From CALECP01 sp964389925 (GTDB taxonomy: Bacteria > Chloroflexota > Anaerolineae > Promineifilales > Promineifilaceae), in assembly GCA_964389925.1 (NCBI GenBank), contig CAYMGE010000018.1, positions 1 to 64,000 on the forward strand: DNA of 64,000 nt. The letters run 5' to 3'. The notes under the pieces are model-generated. The model made no database searches and was not told the origin of the DNA. It saw only the letters and a list, made by a program, of their open reading frames with translations. A program made the position numbers and the translations under genes. How positions within the stretch are numbered: the stretch's first letter is position 1; each line of letters opens with the position of its first letter. Of the stretch, positions 35,590-43,246 are shown piece after piece.

Positions 35590-36421
35590 ACCAATGTGGT
35601 GACCCCTCACCGTATTGATTTGGCACAAACGTCTGCTCGTCGATTGGCGGCCGAATGTAGGCGACATCTTCTTTTTCAGGTATCACCACCATTTCAGGCG
35701 TTACATCTTGGTAGGGGATTTGATCCAAAATGTGTTGCATACAGTTGAGCCGCGCCAGCCGCTTGTCATCCGATGGCACAACATACCATGGGGCTTGTTT
35801 GATGTCGGTATGCTCAAACGTCATGTCTTTCGCTTTGGAGTATTGCGTGTAGAGGCGATGCTCTTCCAAATCCATATCGCTCAACTTCCAGCGTTTGATC
35901 GGCTCTTGGTTGCGACTCTCAAAGCGTTTTCCCTGCTCCTCATAGCTGACGGAGAACCAGTATTTGAGCAAAATGATGCCAGAACGCACCAACATGCGCT
36001 CAAATTGTGGGCAGGAACGCAAAAATTCCTGTATTTGACGTTCGTTGGCAAACCCCATCACGTACTCGACGTTAGAGCGGTTGTACCAACTGCGATCAAA
36101 CAACACCATTTCACCCGCAGCAGGCAGATGTGGCACATAACGTTGAAAATACCATTGAGTTTGTTCGCGCTCTGTCGGTTTTGGCAGCGCGGCGACACGC
36201 ACAATGCGCGGGCTGGTACGTTCGGTAATGCGTTTAATGACACCCCCTTTGCCAGCCGAGCCACGCCCTTCGAAGATCACCAACACTTTTAGACCCTGCT
36301 TTTTGATCCAGTATTGGAGCTTGACCAACTCCATTTGCAGCCGCTCAAGTTCTGCTTCGTAGTATGCTTTTTTGAGGCGACCGTCTTTTTTGAGGTTGCT
36401 TTCGGTGCTGTTTTCGTTCAT
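35579..36421 (-). CDS. ppk2: Polyphosphate kinase 2 (PPK2 family)
   Basis: 280 residues from ATG 36421, with AAGGAG nine bases upstream. PPK2 enzymes transfer phosphate between polyphosphate and nucleotides. Walker A is FEGRGSAGKGGVIKR, Walker B is LFDRSWYNRS, and the lid region KRFESRNQEPIKRWKLS is intact, all in the usual order for a single-domain PPK2. Subclass (ADP or AMP as acceptor) cannot be decided by eye. Its place between GH1 and GH13 enzymes is unusual; polyphosphate-derived ATP could serve the sugar kinase step, though this is inference. Confidence 0.9.
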   Translation of the reverse strand: MNENSTESNLKKDGRLKKAYYEAELERLQMELVKLQYWIKKQGLKVLVIFEGRGSAGKGGVIKRITERTSPRIVRVAALPKPTEREQTQWYFQRYVPHLPAAGEMVLFDRSWYNRSNVEYVMGFANERQIQEFLRSCPQFERMLVRSGIILLKYWFSVSYEEQGKRFESRNQEPIKRWKLSDMDLEEHRLYTQYSKAKDMTFEHTDIKQAPWYVVPSDDKRLARLNCMQHILDQIPYQDVTPEMVVIPEKEDVAYIRPPIDEQTFVPNQYGEGSPHWYEG

Positions 36422-36473
36422 CTTGCTTGCTCCTTCACAATCCATTTTTTTGAAAAAATGGAAAGTTTGTTGC

Positions 36474-37841
36474 CTACAGACCATTTCGGCCGATTACATC
36501 CCGATACCAAAACGCGCTATCTTTCGGGTAGCGTTGCTGTGTCTCGTAATCGACGTAAACGATACCGAATCGCTGCGTATAGCCCATGCTCCACTCGTAG
36601 TTGTCGAGCAGCGACCACTGGAAGTAGCCTGCCAGCGGTACGCCGCACTGCATTGCTGAGTGTGCTGCGCGAATATGTTTGTCGAGGTAACTGATCCGTC
36701 GTGCGTCATCGACACGACCGTTTTCATCGGGGGCATCGAGATAGGAGCAGCCATTTTCGGTGATGTAGAGTTTTTTCGGCCGATCCGAAGGGTGGTTTGC
36801 CACATATTCAAACCAAATCCGACACAGCAAATCGCGGAACGCATCTGGCGCAATTTCCCACTTCATCGCCGTCAGCTCTTCTTCGGGCAGATGGGCAGAG
36901 TTGAAAAAGCCGTCTAGGTCGTCACCGCCCGTTGAATGGTGGCGCGTGTACATGTTGATCCCGATAAAATCACACGGCTCTGCAATCGTTTCCATATCTC
37001 CATCCAGCACAAAATCCATGCCGTTGGGCAAATAGCCGCGCTCGCTGTAATGCCTGACCATGTCGGACGGATAACCTCGATTGAACAATGGATCATTAAA
37101 CCAGCGAATGTAATACCCATCCCAAATCCGCGCTGCCTCCTTATCGGCAAAACTATCGGTGGCAGGGTAGGCGGGTTCATAGTTGGGAGCAGCTCCGATC
37201 TCCGCGTCAGGGATATTTTTGCGAATCGCTTGCACTGCCAGCCCATGTGAAAGCAAAATGTGATGCGCGGCCGTCAACGCTTTTGTCCAATCCTTGATGC
37301 CCGGCGCGTGCAGCCCGATTTGATGACTGAGCATACTGGCGCACCATGGCTCGTTATGTGTGATCCAATGCTTGACGCGATCCCCGAACGCCGCGCTGCA
37401 CACGTCCGCAAACTCGGCAAACGCATACGCCGTATCACGCACCGTCCATCCTTCCATACCGTGCAAACCCGTCGGCAACTCCCAATGGTAGAGCGTGGGA
37501 AACGGCGTAATGTCGTGTTCAAGCAGCGTGTTGATTAGGTCATTGTAGTAGTCGATTCCCGCTTGATTGACCTCACCCTTGCCATTGGGCAAAATGCGCG
37601 GCCACGAAATCGAAAAGCGGTATGCCTGAATGCCTAGCTCTGCCATCAACGCGATGTCTTCCTTGTAACGATGGTAATGGTCACAAGCGACATCTCCCGT
37701 TGAGCCATCGTCCACATTGCCCGGCACATGGGAAAAACGATCCCAAATTGACTCGCCTCGCCCGCCTTCCTTGACTGCCCCTTCAATTTGATAGGCTGAG
37801 GTGGAAACACCCCATAGAAAATTATCTGGAAATTTTGTCAT
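36474..37841 (-). CDS. GH1 beta-glucosidase
   Basis: 455 residues from ATG 37841, a typical GH1 length, starting KFPDNFLWGVSTSAYQIEG. The acid/base glutamate lies in THNEPW and the nucleophile glutamate in LYITENG, with the sugar-binding FQWSLLDNYEWSMGY near the C-terminus. The enzyme hydrolyses beta-linked glucosides by a retaining mechanism. No signal peptide, hence cytosolic action on imported or phosphorylase-released glucosides. Upstream sequence ACGAGAA is a weak ribosome-binding site. It sits between the two GH13-type enzymes' genes and the PPK2 gene in one direction of transcription. Confidence 0.93.
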   Translation of the reverse strand: MTKFPDNFLWGVSTSAYQIEGAVKEGGRGESIWDRFSHVPGNVDDGSTGDVACDHYHRYKEDIALMAELGIQAYRFSISWPRILPNGKGEVNQAGIDYYNDLINTLLEHDITPFPTLYHWELPTGLHGMEGWTVRDTAYAFAEFADVCSAAFGDRVKHWITHNEPWCASMLSHQIGLHAPGIKDWTKALTAAHHILLSHGLAVQAIRKNIPDAEIGAAPNYEPAYPATDSFADKEAARIWDGYYIRWFNDPLFNRGYPSDMVRHYSERGYLPNGMDFVLDGDMETIAEPCDFIGINMYTRHHSTGGDDLDGFFNSAHLPEEELTAMKWEIAPDAFRDLLCRIWFEYVANHPSDRPKKLYITENGCSYLDAPDENGRVDDARRISYLDKHIRAAHSAMQCGVPLAGYFQWSLLDNYEWSMGYTQRFGIVYVDYETQQRYPKDSAFWYRDVIGRNGL

Positions 37842-37849
37842 TTTTCTCG

Positions 37850-37919
37850 TGTAGCGTCGGGATAAATCCCGACATTCCGTTGCCGAACGAAAACGTCGGG
37901 CTGAAGCCGCGACGCTACA
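37850..37919. repeat. 70-base inverted-repeat element with two internal hairpins
   Basis: The ends TGTAGCGTC (37850-37858) and GACGCTACA (37911-37919) are complementary. Inside are GTCGGGA-TAAA-TCCCGAC and an imperfect GTCGGGCTGAAGCCGCGAC hairpin. The right end overlaps the stop codon of the upstream GH13 gene, so the element may supply the stop. It resembles a small palindromic repeat element or a miniature mobile element rather than a rho-independent terminator. Confidence 0.75.
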
Positions 37920-40254
37920 TCTTGATTTTTGTGAACACAACACCCTGACTATTCGCCAGCGTGATCGGCCGTGTCACATCGTTGATTACAAGGTCGGGCG
38001 ATTGCAACGCAACCTCCCATCCATCTAGCTCAACTCCCAACCCCAACTTGTTCACGTCCACAACCGCTGGCTCACCTTCCATATTGGCTAAAAACAGAAT
38101 CTGCTCACCATCAGGCGCGTGGCGCAAGCCATAAAAAACGATTGAACCATCTGTCGGATAGATGTAATCAAATAAATCATTTTCACCCAAGTTGTTCAAC
38201 AACCACGGACGCGACCGCCGAAATTCTCGCGTTGCTAAATTAAAAGCCGTCTGTATCAAGTCTAAACTATCTTCATAGCGCGAAACGTTGCAGAAATCAT
38301 ACTTGTCATCCATCCACAGCCGCGCAATTGTCTTCAAATCGTTCACGCTACAGCTTTCATACAACCCCGACGCATCCATCACCGACGCGATGGCTTCGAG
38401 GTTATAGTCCGTTCCCTGTACCGCTTTGTCGAGTAATATCATGAACTTTCGCAGATGTTCAAGCGATTCAAACCCAAAATCTTTCAGCCGCACAAAGGTA
38501 TCTTCGCGTTCCCAAAGTGCTTCGTTCATCACCCAGTACAAAAAGCGCGACTCTTCCGAAACGACCTTGACACCCCAGCGGCTGTCCGTGTTGCGGATGA
38601 ATGCCCACGGTGCGCGATGCAGGGCGTTGATGAAATCCATCGGCACGCCGGGTGAAATCGCGTAGGTGAACAGCGTGGCGGCGGGATTGTCATACCCATT
38701 TTTGAAGATGTCGGGCAGCGTGTCGCCGAGATAGCTGTTGACCCGCGCATCGAGTGGGACTTGTGTACCGCGCCGCAGTGTGTCATGGTTGGCGCAACCT
38801 GTAATCCATGCCGCACCAACCTGCATAATTTCTCGAATGCGCCACCATTTACTGATCCAAAATGTGAACAAAAATGGCGTGTTGTGCGCGAACGTCAGCG
38901 GCCCCCACTGGACAACGTTGGGAAACTGTTTTGTCACTTCGAGATAACTCGACGCAAGCTCCCAATCTTCACGCGGCCACGGTCGGCCGTCTTCAAAGAT
39001 CATCCACGGCCTATATGTGACCCCCGCTACCGCCTGTTCAACATCGTTCATCAAGCTCAAAAAATCGTCGTCATGGATCAGTTCATCCGTCTCTGGAACC
39101 CAATACTTAAAATCTTGCGCCCCATCCACGCGCACGCCATCCACGCCAAAATCGCTCTTGCGCCGCTGCATTTCGAGCAGGTAGGCGCGGGTGACGGGAT
39201 GCTTGTAGCGCATGTTCTGCCCATACATGTTTGCGCCAGCCATAAACTCGTCGTTGAGCAGCGGGATCGCCTGATTGTCCGTGTGACCGTAGACGACATC
39301 GAGGACAACCTTGATAGGCTGGTTGGGGAAGTTGTGCAGCGTCGCAATCAGATCGACAAATTCGTCGGGTCGCTTGGTTGCCAGCGTCGTTGCGTTGACA
39401 GCGGGGGAACCACTCGTCAACACGTCGTATCCCCAGTTGGTCATATCGGGCGCACGCAGTTCGACCGTGATCGTGTCGTCATCATCGCCGATTTGCTGCC
39501 AGAAAGCGGGGCCGTCTTCGTATTCGATTGTCGGCTCAATCGGCATCAACTGAATGCCATCGTAGCCGATGTAATTTTGTTCGGCCGATGTAAGCGCAAG
39601 GCCGTTCTCGATTTTTTCAGCGATCGTTTGATAGATTTGGGTCAGGCCAGCGATGGTTTTTTCGGCCGATGCCGTCCCCACATGCACCTGCAAGATATTC
39701 GTCGGCGCACCGATCCGAAAGACACCATCTGGATCATTCTCGCCATCCAAATTTTCAAAATATGCTTTGTCCTGTCGCGCCGCGTGCATGGCGTTCAAAT
39801 CATAGAGTTCAGCGGGCGCAAAACAGCCAAACGGCAGCGAACACGCCAAATGGTCGTGTTTATGTTGCCACTCGCCCTGACCGACACGAAAAGCCAGCCA
39901 ATAAAACGCGCCGATTTGTTCTCGCGTTCCCGCTGGAATGTCAGCATAAACACCGAAGGCGTATTCCCCCTCGACATGAATCGGGAGGTGGGCGCGGGTG
40001 AATTGGATGGTTTGTTCGGCCGATTTCAAATCCAACCCACTCACAGGCTGCAAAATCTCTAGCCGAATCTCCGTCTCTTCAGTTGCTACGATATCGGGAA
40101 TCCAAAATCCAAACTGTGTTGTCCCATCCGCCTGAACGTTACCACCTAATTTGCGGACGATTTGCGATGCTGCTGCGAACTCAGTTTTACTTTCAACGGA
40201 GGCGTACCGCACACATTCGATGAGCGCGGCTGTTTCTATCTGTAAAATTCGCAT
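37915..40254 (-). CDS. GH13 enzyme resembling glucosylglycerol hydrolase (GghA-like)
   Basis: 779 residues from ATG 40254, four bases after the stop of the ABA4-like gene. A long N-terminal part (about 1-330) with QFGFWIPDI precedes the catalytic barrel. GH13 regions are KVVLDVVYGHTDN (I), FGVDGVRVDGAQDF with the nucleophile Asp (II), IFEDGRPWP with the acid/base Glu (III) and GCANHDTLRR (IV). Regions I and IV match the pattern I remember for cyanobacterial glucosylglycerol hydrolase, which splits the compatible solute glucosylglycerol. That assignment rests on memory, not on an alignment. No signal peptide is seen. An alternative is another alpha-glucoside hydrolase of the same GH13 branch. 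Confidence 0.6.
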   Translation of the reverse strand: MRILQIETAALIECVRYASVESKTEFAAASQIVRKLGGNVQADGTTQFGFWIPDIVATEETEIRLEILQPVSGLDLKSAEQTIQFTRAHLPIHVEGEYAFGVYADIPAGTREQIGAFYWLAFRVGQGEWQHKHDHLACSLPFGCFAPAELYDLNAMHAARQDKAYFENLDGENDPDGVFRIGAPTNILQVHVGTASAEKTIAGLTQIYQTIAEKIENGLALTSAEQNYIGYDGIQLMPIEPTIEYEDGPAFWQQIGDDDDTITVELRAPDMTNWGYDVLTSGSPAVNATTLATKRPDEFVDLIATLHNFPNQPIKVVLDVVYGHTDNQAIPLLNDEFMAGANMYGQNMRYKHPVTRAYLLEMQRRKSDFGVDGVRVDGAQDFKYWVPETDELIHDDDFLSLMNDVEQAVAGVTYRPWMIFEDGRPWPREDWELASSYLEVTKQFPNVVQWGPLTFAHNTPFLFTFWISKWWRIREIMQVGAAWITGCANHDTLRRGTQVPLDARVNSYLGDTLPDIFKNGYDNPAATLFTYAISPGVPMDFINALHRAPWAFIRNTDSRWGVKVVSEESRFLYWVMNEALWEREDTFVRLKDFGFESLEHLRKFMILLDKAVQGTDYNLEAIASVMDASGLYESCSVNDLKTIARLWMDDKYDFCNVSRYEDSLDLIQTAFNLATREFRRSRPWLLNNLGENDLFDYIYPTDGSIVFYGLRHAPDGEQILFLANMEGEPAVVDVNKLGLGVELDGWEVALQSPDLVINDVTRPITLANSQGVVFTKIKM

Positions 40255-40258
40255 ATTT

Positions 40259-40675
40259 TTAGCTGTCTTCTGAAAATTTTCGCACGCCGAAATAGATGAC
40301 AAATCCCAGCGGCCCCATCATGTATATCATTATTAGTGAGAAAGTCATCAACCAGCGATTGATGTTTCGCGCATACCCGTCATGATACGCCCAAAAGCCT
40401 GCAACAAGGTCAAACGCCAGTAGATGCTGCCAAGTTCCCAACGCATTTGCGGGATTACTTAGCGCATTACTTAGGTGCGCCAATGAAGGGTTGAGAAATG
40501 CGTCGATCAATGTCCCAAAAATGGGCAATGTTGTAAAGATGTATAAGAGTGAGACGGGCAGGACAATCAACGGCGTGCGGACGATCTTTTTTGTCCAGTC
40601 CCAATGAGGTAGCCAAATCATCAAAAACCAAAAAGGCATCGTCGAAAGGTTTGTTATCCAGAACAGCGTTTCCAT
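40259..40675 (-). CDS. ABA4-like integral membrane protein (DUF4281)
   Basis: 138 residues with four hydrophobic helices. The sequence follows the ABA4/DUF4281 pattern: an N-terminal LFWITNLSTMPFWFLMIWLP, LLYIFTTLP, the central LGTWQHLLAFDLVAGFWAYHDG, and the final MGPLGFVIYFGVRKF. In plants a relative is needed for neoxanthin formation; the bacterial role is not established. It is inserted between the permease gene and the GH13 gene and is probably co-transcribed. The 113-base gap to the permease gene shows nothing notable beyond one TCGGCCGA octamer. Confidence 0.75.
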   Translation of the reverse strand: METLFWITNLSTMPFWFLMIWLPHWDWTKKIVRTPLIVLPVSLLYIFTTLPIFGTLIDAFLNPSLAHLSNALSNPANALGTWQHLLAFDLVAGFWAYHDGYARNINRWLMTFSLIMIYMMGPLGFVIYFGVRKFSEDS

Positions 40676-40788
40676 GTTTATCGTTCTATTTAAGACACTC
40701 GCTTGGGAAATCGGCCGAATTTACCCATGGGAAAAGTTGCCAACCATCGTATGCCATGAACTGACTTGTGTTGACAACTTTGCAATAT

Positions 40789-41889
40789 TTAACCTTTAAC
40801 CGACCCTGCCAACAGCCCGCGCACGAAGTAGCGTTGCAGTGAGAAAAAGACGATCAACGGCAACAACATCGTGATAAATGCCCCCGATGTCAACAAATGC
40901 CAATCGTCACCACGTGAGCCGACAAGCTCTTGTAACTGCATTGTGAGAACACCTGCGTTCGGTGTACCGAGCAGCAAGACGAGCGCGACGAGATAATCAT
41001 TCCAAACCCAGAGGAATTGGAAGATGGCAAACGAGGCCAGTGCGGGAACCGAAAGCGGCAAAATCAGACGGGTAAATACAGTAAAGTGTGATGCACCGTC
41101 GATAAATGCTGATTCGAGTGTTTCGCGTGGCAACTGGCTGATGTAGTTATACAAAAGATATGTCGCCAGTGGCAAACCAAACCCTGTATGCGCCAGCCAT
41201 AGTCCGAGATATGTCCCGTTCAAACCCAACACGTTGTACGCCTTTAGAATTGGCACAAGTGCGACCTGCAACGGCACAACGAGCAGCGCGATGACCATGA
41301 TGAAAAAGACACGCCGCATCGGGAAACGCATCCACGCGAATCCATATGCCGCAAATGCCGCTATCAAAATGGGGATAACAGTTGCTGGAACCGTCACGGC
41401 AAGACTGTTCAGGAACGAATTCGAGAGGTTTGCACCTTGCACCTGAATTTCTGCGCCATCTGCATCAACCTGCGTTAATCGCTTGCCGCTCAAAACGGTG
41501 TTGTAATTTTCGAGGGTAAAGTCAGCCTTTGTCACCCACTGGCGTTCCTGAATTTGGACGGAGCCAATGCGCTTGTTGCCAACCCACTGATAGCGCACGC
41601 CGTCAATTTCGACCGCATCACGCCATTCATCAAACGTGTACATCGCCGTGTCGCTGATTGCGGGAATCGCAAACGGCACGTCGTTGTCAAAGTCGCGCGG
41701 CACATCTTCAATACGTGCCTCTGTCTCGACATACTCACGGTGGGGCAAAATTTGCCACCAGCCCGATGTTTGGATGTCGTTACGGTCACGGAAAGAGGAA
41801 ATAAATAGGCCAAATGTCGGTAATGTCCAAAGCGCACAAATCGCAATAAGGACGATGTTGGTGATTCTTCTACTTCTTGCATGGTTCAT
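40789..41889 (-). CDS. ABC sugar transporter permease, MalG type
   Basis: 366 residues, six helices. The cytosolic loop that docks to the ATPase shows the EAA pattern: ETLESAFIDGASHFTVFTRL followed by ILPLSVPAL. An unusually large external domain (about residues 30-150) lies between helices 1 and 2, longer than in many MalG proteins. It is 11 bases after the MalF-type gene, and together they form the channel of an importer fed by the double-domain binding protein upstream. No ATPase gene is nearby, which is common for this CUT1 family because one ATPase can serve several importers. Confidence 0.9.
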   Translation of the reverse strand: MNHARSRRITNIVLIAICALWTLPTFGLFISSFRDRNDIQTSGWWQILPHREYVETEARIEDVPRDFDNDVPFAIPAISDTAMYTFDEWRDAVEIDGVRYQWVGNKRIGSVQIQERQWVTKADFTLENYNTVLSGKRLTQVDADGAEIQVQGANLSNSFLNSLAVTVPATVIPILIAAFAAYGFAWMRFPMRRVFFIMVIALLVVPLQVALVPILKAYNVLGLNGTYLGLWLAHTGFGLPLATYLLYNYISQLPRETLESAFIDGASHFTVFTRLILPLSVPALASFAIFQFLWVWNDYLVALVLLLGTPNAGVLTMQLQELVGSRGDDWHLLTSGAFITMLLPLIVFFSLQRYFVRGLLAGSVKG

Positions 41890-41900
41890 TGTTATCCTCC

Positions 41901-43085
41901 TTAAAATGCGTCTTGTTCGTTGAACTCTTTCAGGTTGTAAATCATGACTGGGATAACGGCGACGAGCAATATAATCGCAATTGCCGACCCGATCCCTTGA
42001 TTTCTGAGAACGAAATTTTGCCTGTAGAACTGGGTTCCAATTACCTCCGTATCGTAATTACCACCCGTCATTGCCCACACTACGTCGAACACTTTCAGCG
42101 TGAAGATGACAACCGTTGTTGAAACGGTGATGATCGTTCCCTGAATGTATGGAATCATGATGCGGAAGAAAATTTGTGACTCCGATGCACCATCGACTCG
42201 TGCCGCTTCCATCAGGTCTTCGGGAATGCCTTTTAGGGCGGCCGAAAACAAAACCATCGCAAAACCCGTTTGCAGCCAAATGACAATCACGATCAAGAAC
42301 AGATTGTTGACCCAACTAATACGTCCATCGAGAAAACCCAACCACGTGGGCATATTGGCGTAAAACTCTTGAATCCAAATCTGTGTCGTCCACGCTTGCG
42401 GCTTAAAGCCGAGAGCTTTCACAATCGCATTGAACAACCCGATTTGGGCTTGGTCGATTGGACGTACTTCATAGATGAATCGCCAGATGACGGCCGCGCC
42501 GATGAAGGAAATAGCCATCGGCAAAAAGATGAGCGATTTTGCTACCTTTTCGTAGCTACTGCGATCTGCCAAAACTGCAATCAGCAGTCCAAAGATGATT
42601 GAGAAAGATGCACCGAACAGAATCCACAACATGTTGTTGCGGAACGCCATCAGCATGGGGCTGCCCGGCTCAAAAAAGGCGACGTAGTTTGCCAGACCGA
42701 CCCACTCATTACCCGACTGGTCGCGGAAGCTCAGTAATAATGTGCGAACAGCGGGGTAGGCGAGGAAGCCGATCAGCAGGAGAACGGCGGGGCCGACAAA
42801 AAAGTAGGGTTGAATTTTTGAGCGGAGTGAGAGAGGAAGCGACTCGATCAGGCCGTCAACGACCCAGAAGAAGAGAGCCGACCCACCAACACCCCACACG
42901 ATTGCGAGCAGAACGATTAGTGCCTTTTGGCCTGTTTCTGCGCGAATAGAATTGTCTCGAAAAAAGATGAAGCCGTACCAAAAGATAAACAAGGTAACGG
43001 CGAGTAAGCCAAGTGATATAGCCAGACGTGGGAAGTCAAATTCATTGTCTTTCCTGACTTCATTTTGAGGGGTGATAGCTGCCAT
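41901..43085 (-). CDS. ABC sugar transporter permease, MalF type
   Basis: 394 residues with about eight hydrophobic helices. The EAA loop reads GIPEDLMEAARVDGASESQI followed by FFRIMIPYI, the canonical docking site for the transporter ATPase. The N-terminal pair of helices (about 20-75) is the extension seen in MalF-type partners. The gene starts after a 161-base gap that contains a strong stem-loop (43206-43232), so expression may be lower than that of the upstream binding protein. The sugar specificity follows the binding protein and is unknown, most likely an alpha-glucoside. Confidence 0.9.
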   Translation of the reverse strand: MAAITPQNEVRKDNEFDFPRLAISLGLLAVTLFIFWYGFIFFRDNSIRAETGQKALIVLLAIVWGVGGSALFFWVVDGLIESLPLSLRSKIQPYFFVGPAVLLLIGFLAYPAVRTLLLSFRDQSGNEWVGLANYVAFFEPGSPMLMAFRNNMLWILFGASFSIIFGLLIAVLADRSSYEKVAKSLIFLPMAISFIGAAVIWRFIYEVRPIDQAQIGLFNAIVKALGFKPQAWTTQIWIQEFYANMPTWLGFLDGRISWVNNLFLIVIVIWLQTGFAMVLFSAALKGIPEDLMEAARVDGASESQIFFRIMIPYIQGTIITVSTTVVIFTLKVFDVVWAMTGGNYDTEVIGTQFYRQNFVLRNQGIGSAIAIILLVAVIPVMIYNLKEFNEQDAF

Positions 43086-43205
43086 TTAGTTCTCCTTCTA
43101 CTAGGTGGGCGCGGATATTCGTTTTCGTGTGTCGGAAGGGGGTCGCGTGGTCGGTATTGGTTCTGCCCAATAGCACACTGAATACCGAATACCAAGCGGG
43201 ACGAC

Positions 43206-43232
43206 ATCGGCCGAAAGTGACTTTCGGCCGAT
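43206..43232 (-). repeat. 12-bp stem-loop built from two TCGGCCGA octamers
   Basis: ATCGGCCGAAAG-TGA-CTTTCGGCCGAT is a perfect 12-bp stem with a 3-base loop, located between the binding-protein stop and the MalF-type start. No U-run follows, so it is more likely an mRNA-stabilising or attenuating element than a full terminator. A second imperfect repeat (GGTATT and AATACC arms) lies just downstream in the same gap. Confidence 0.75.
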
Positions 43233-43246
43233 TCTAAAGCTACAGC

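Noticed and set aside
38761..40062. A 433-codon open frame on the plus strand opposite the GH13 gene.
   Set aside because: The minus-strand gene has all four GH13 motifs; the plus frame has no recognisable domain and is rich in His, Arg and Cys, as expected of an antisense shadow in GC-biased DNA.
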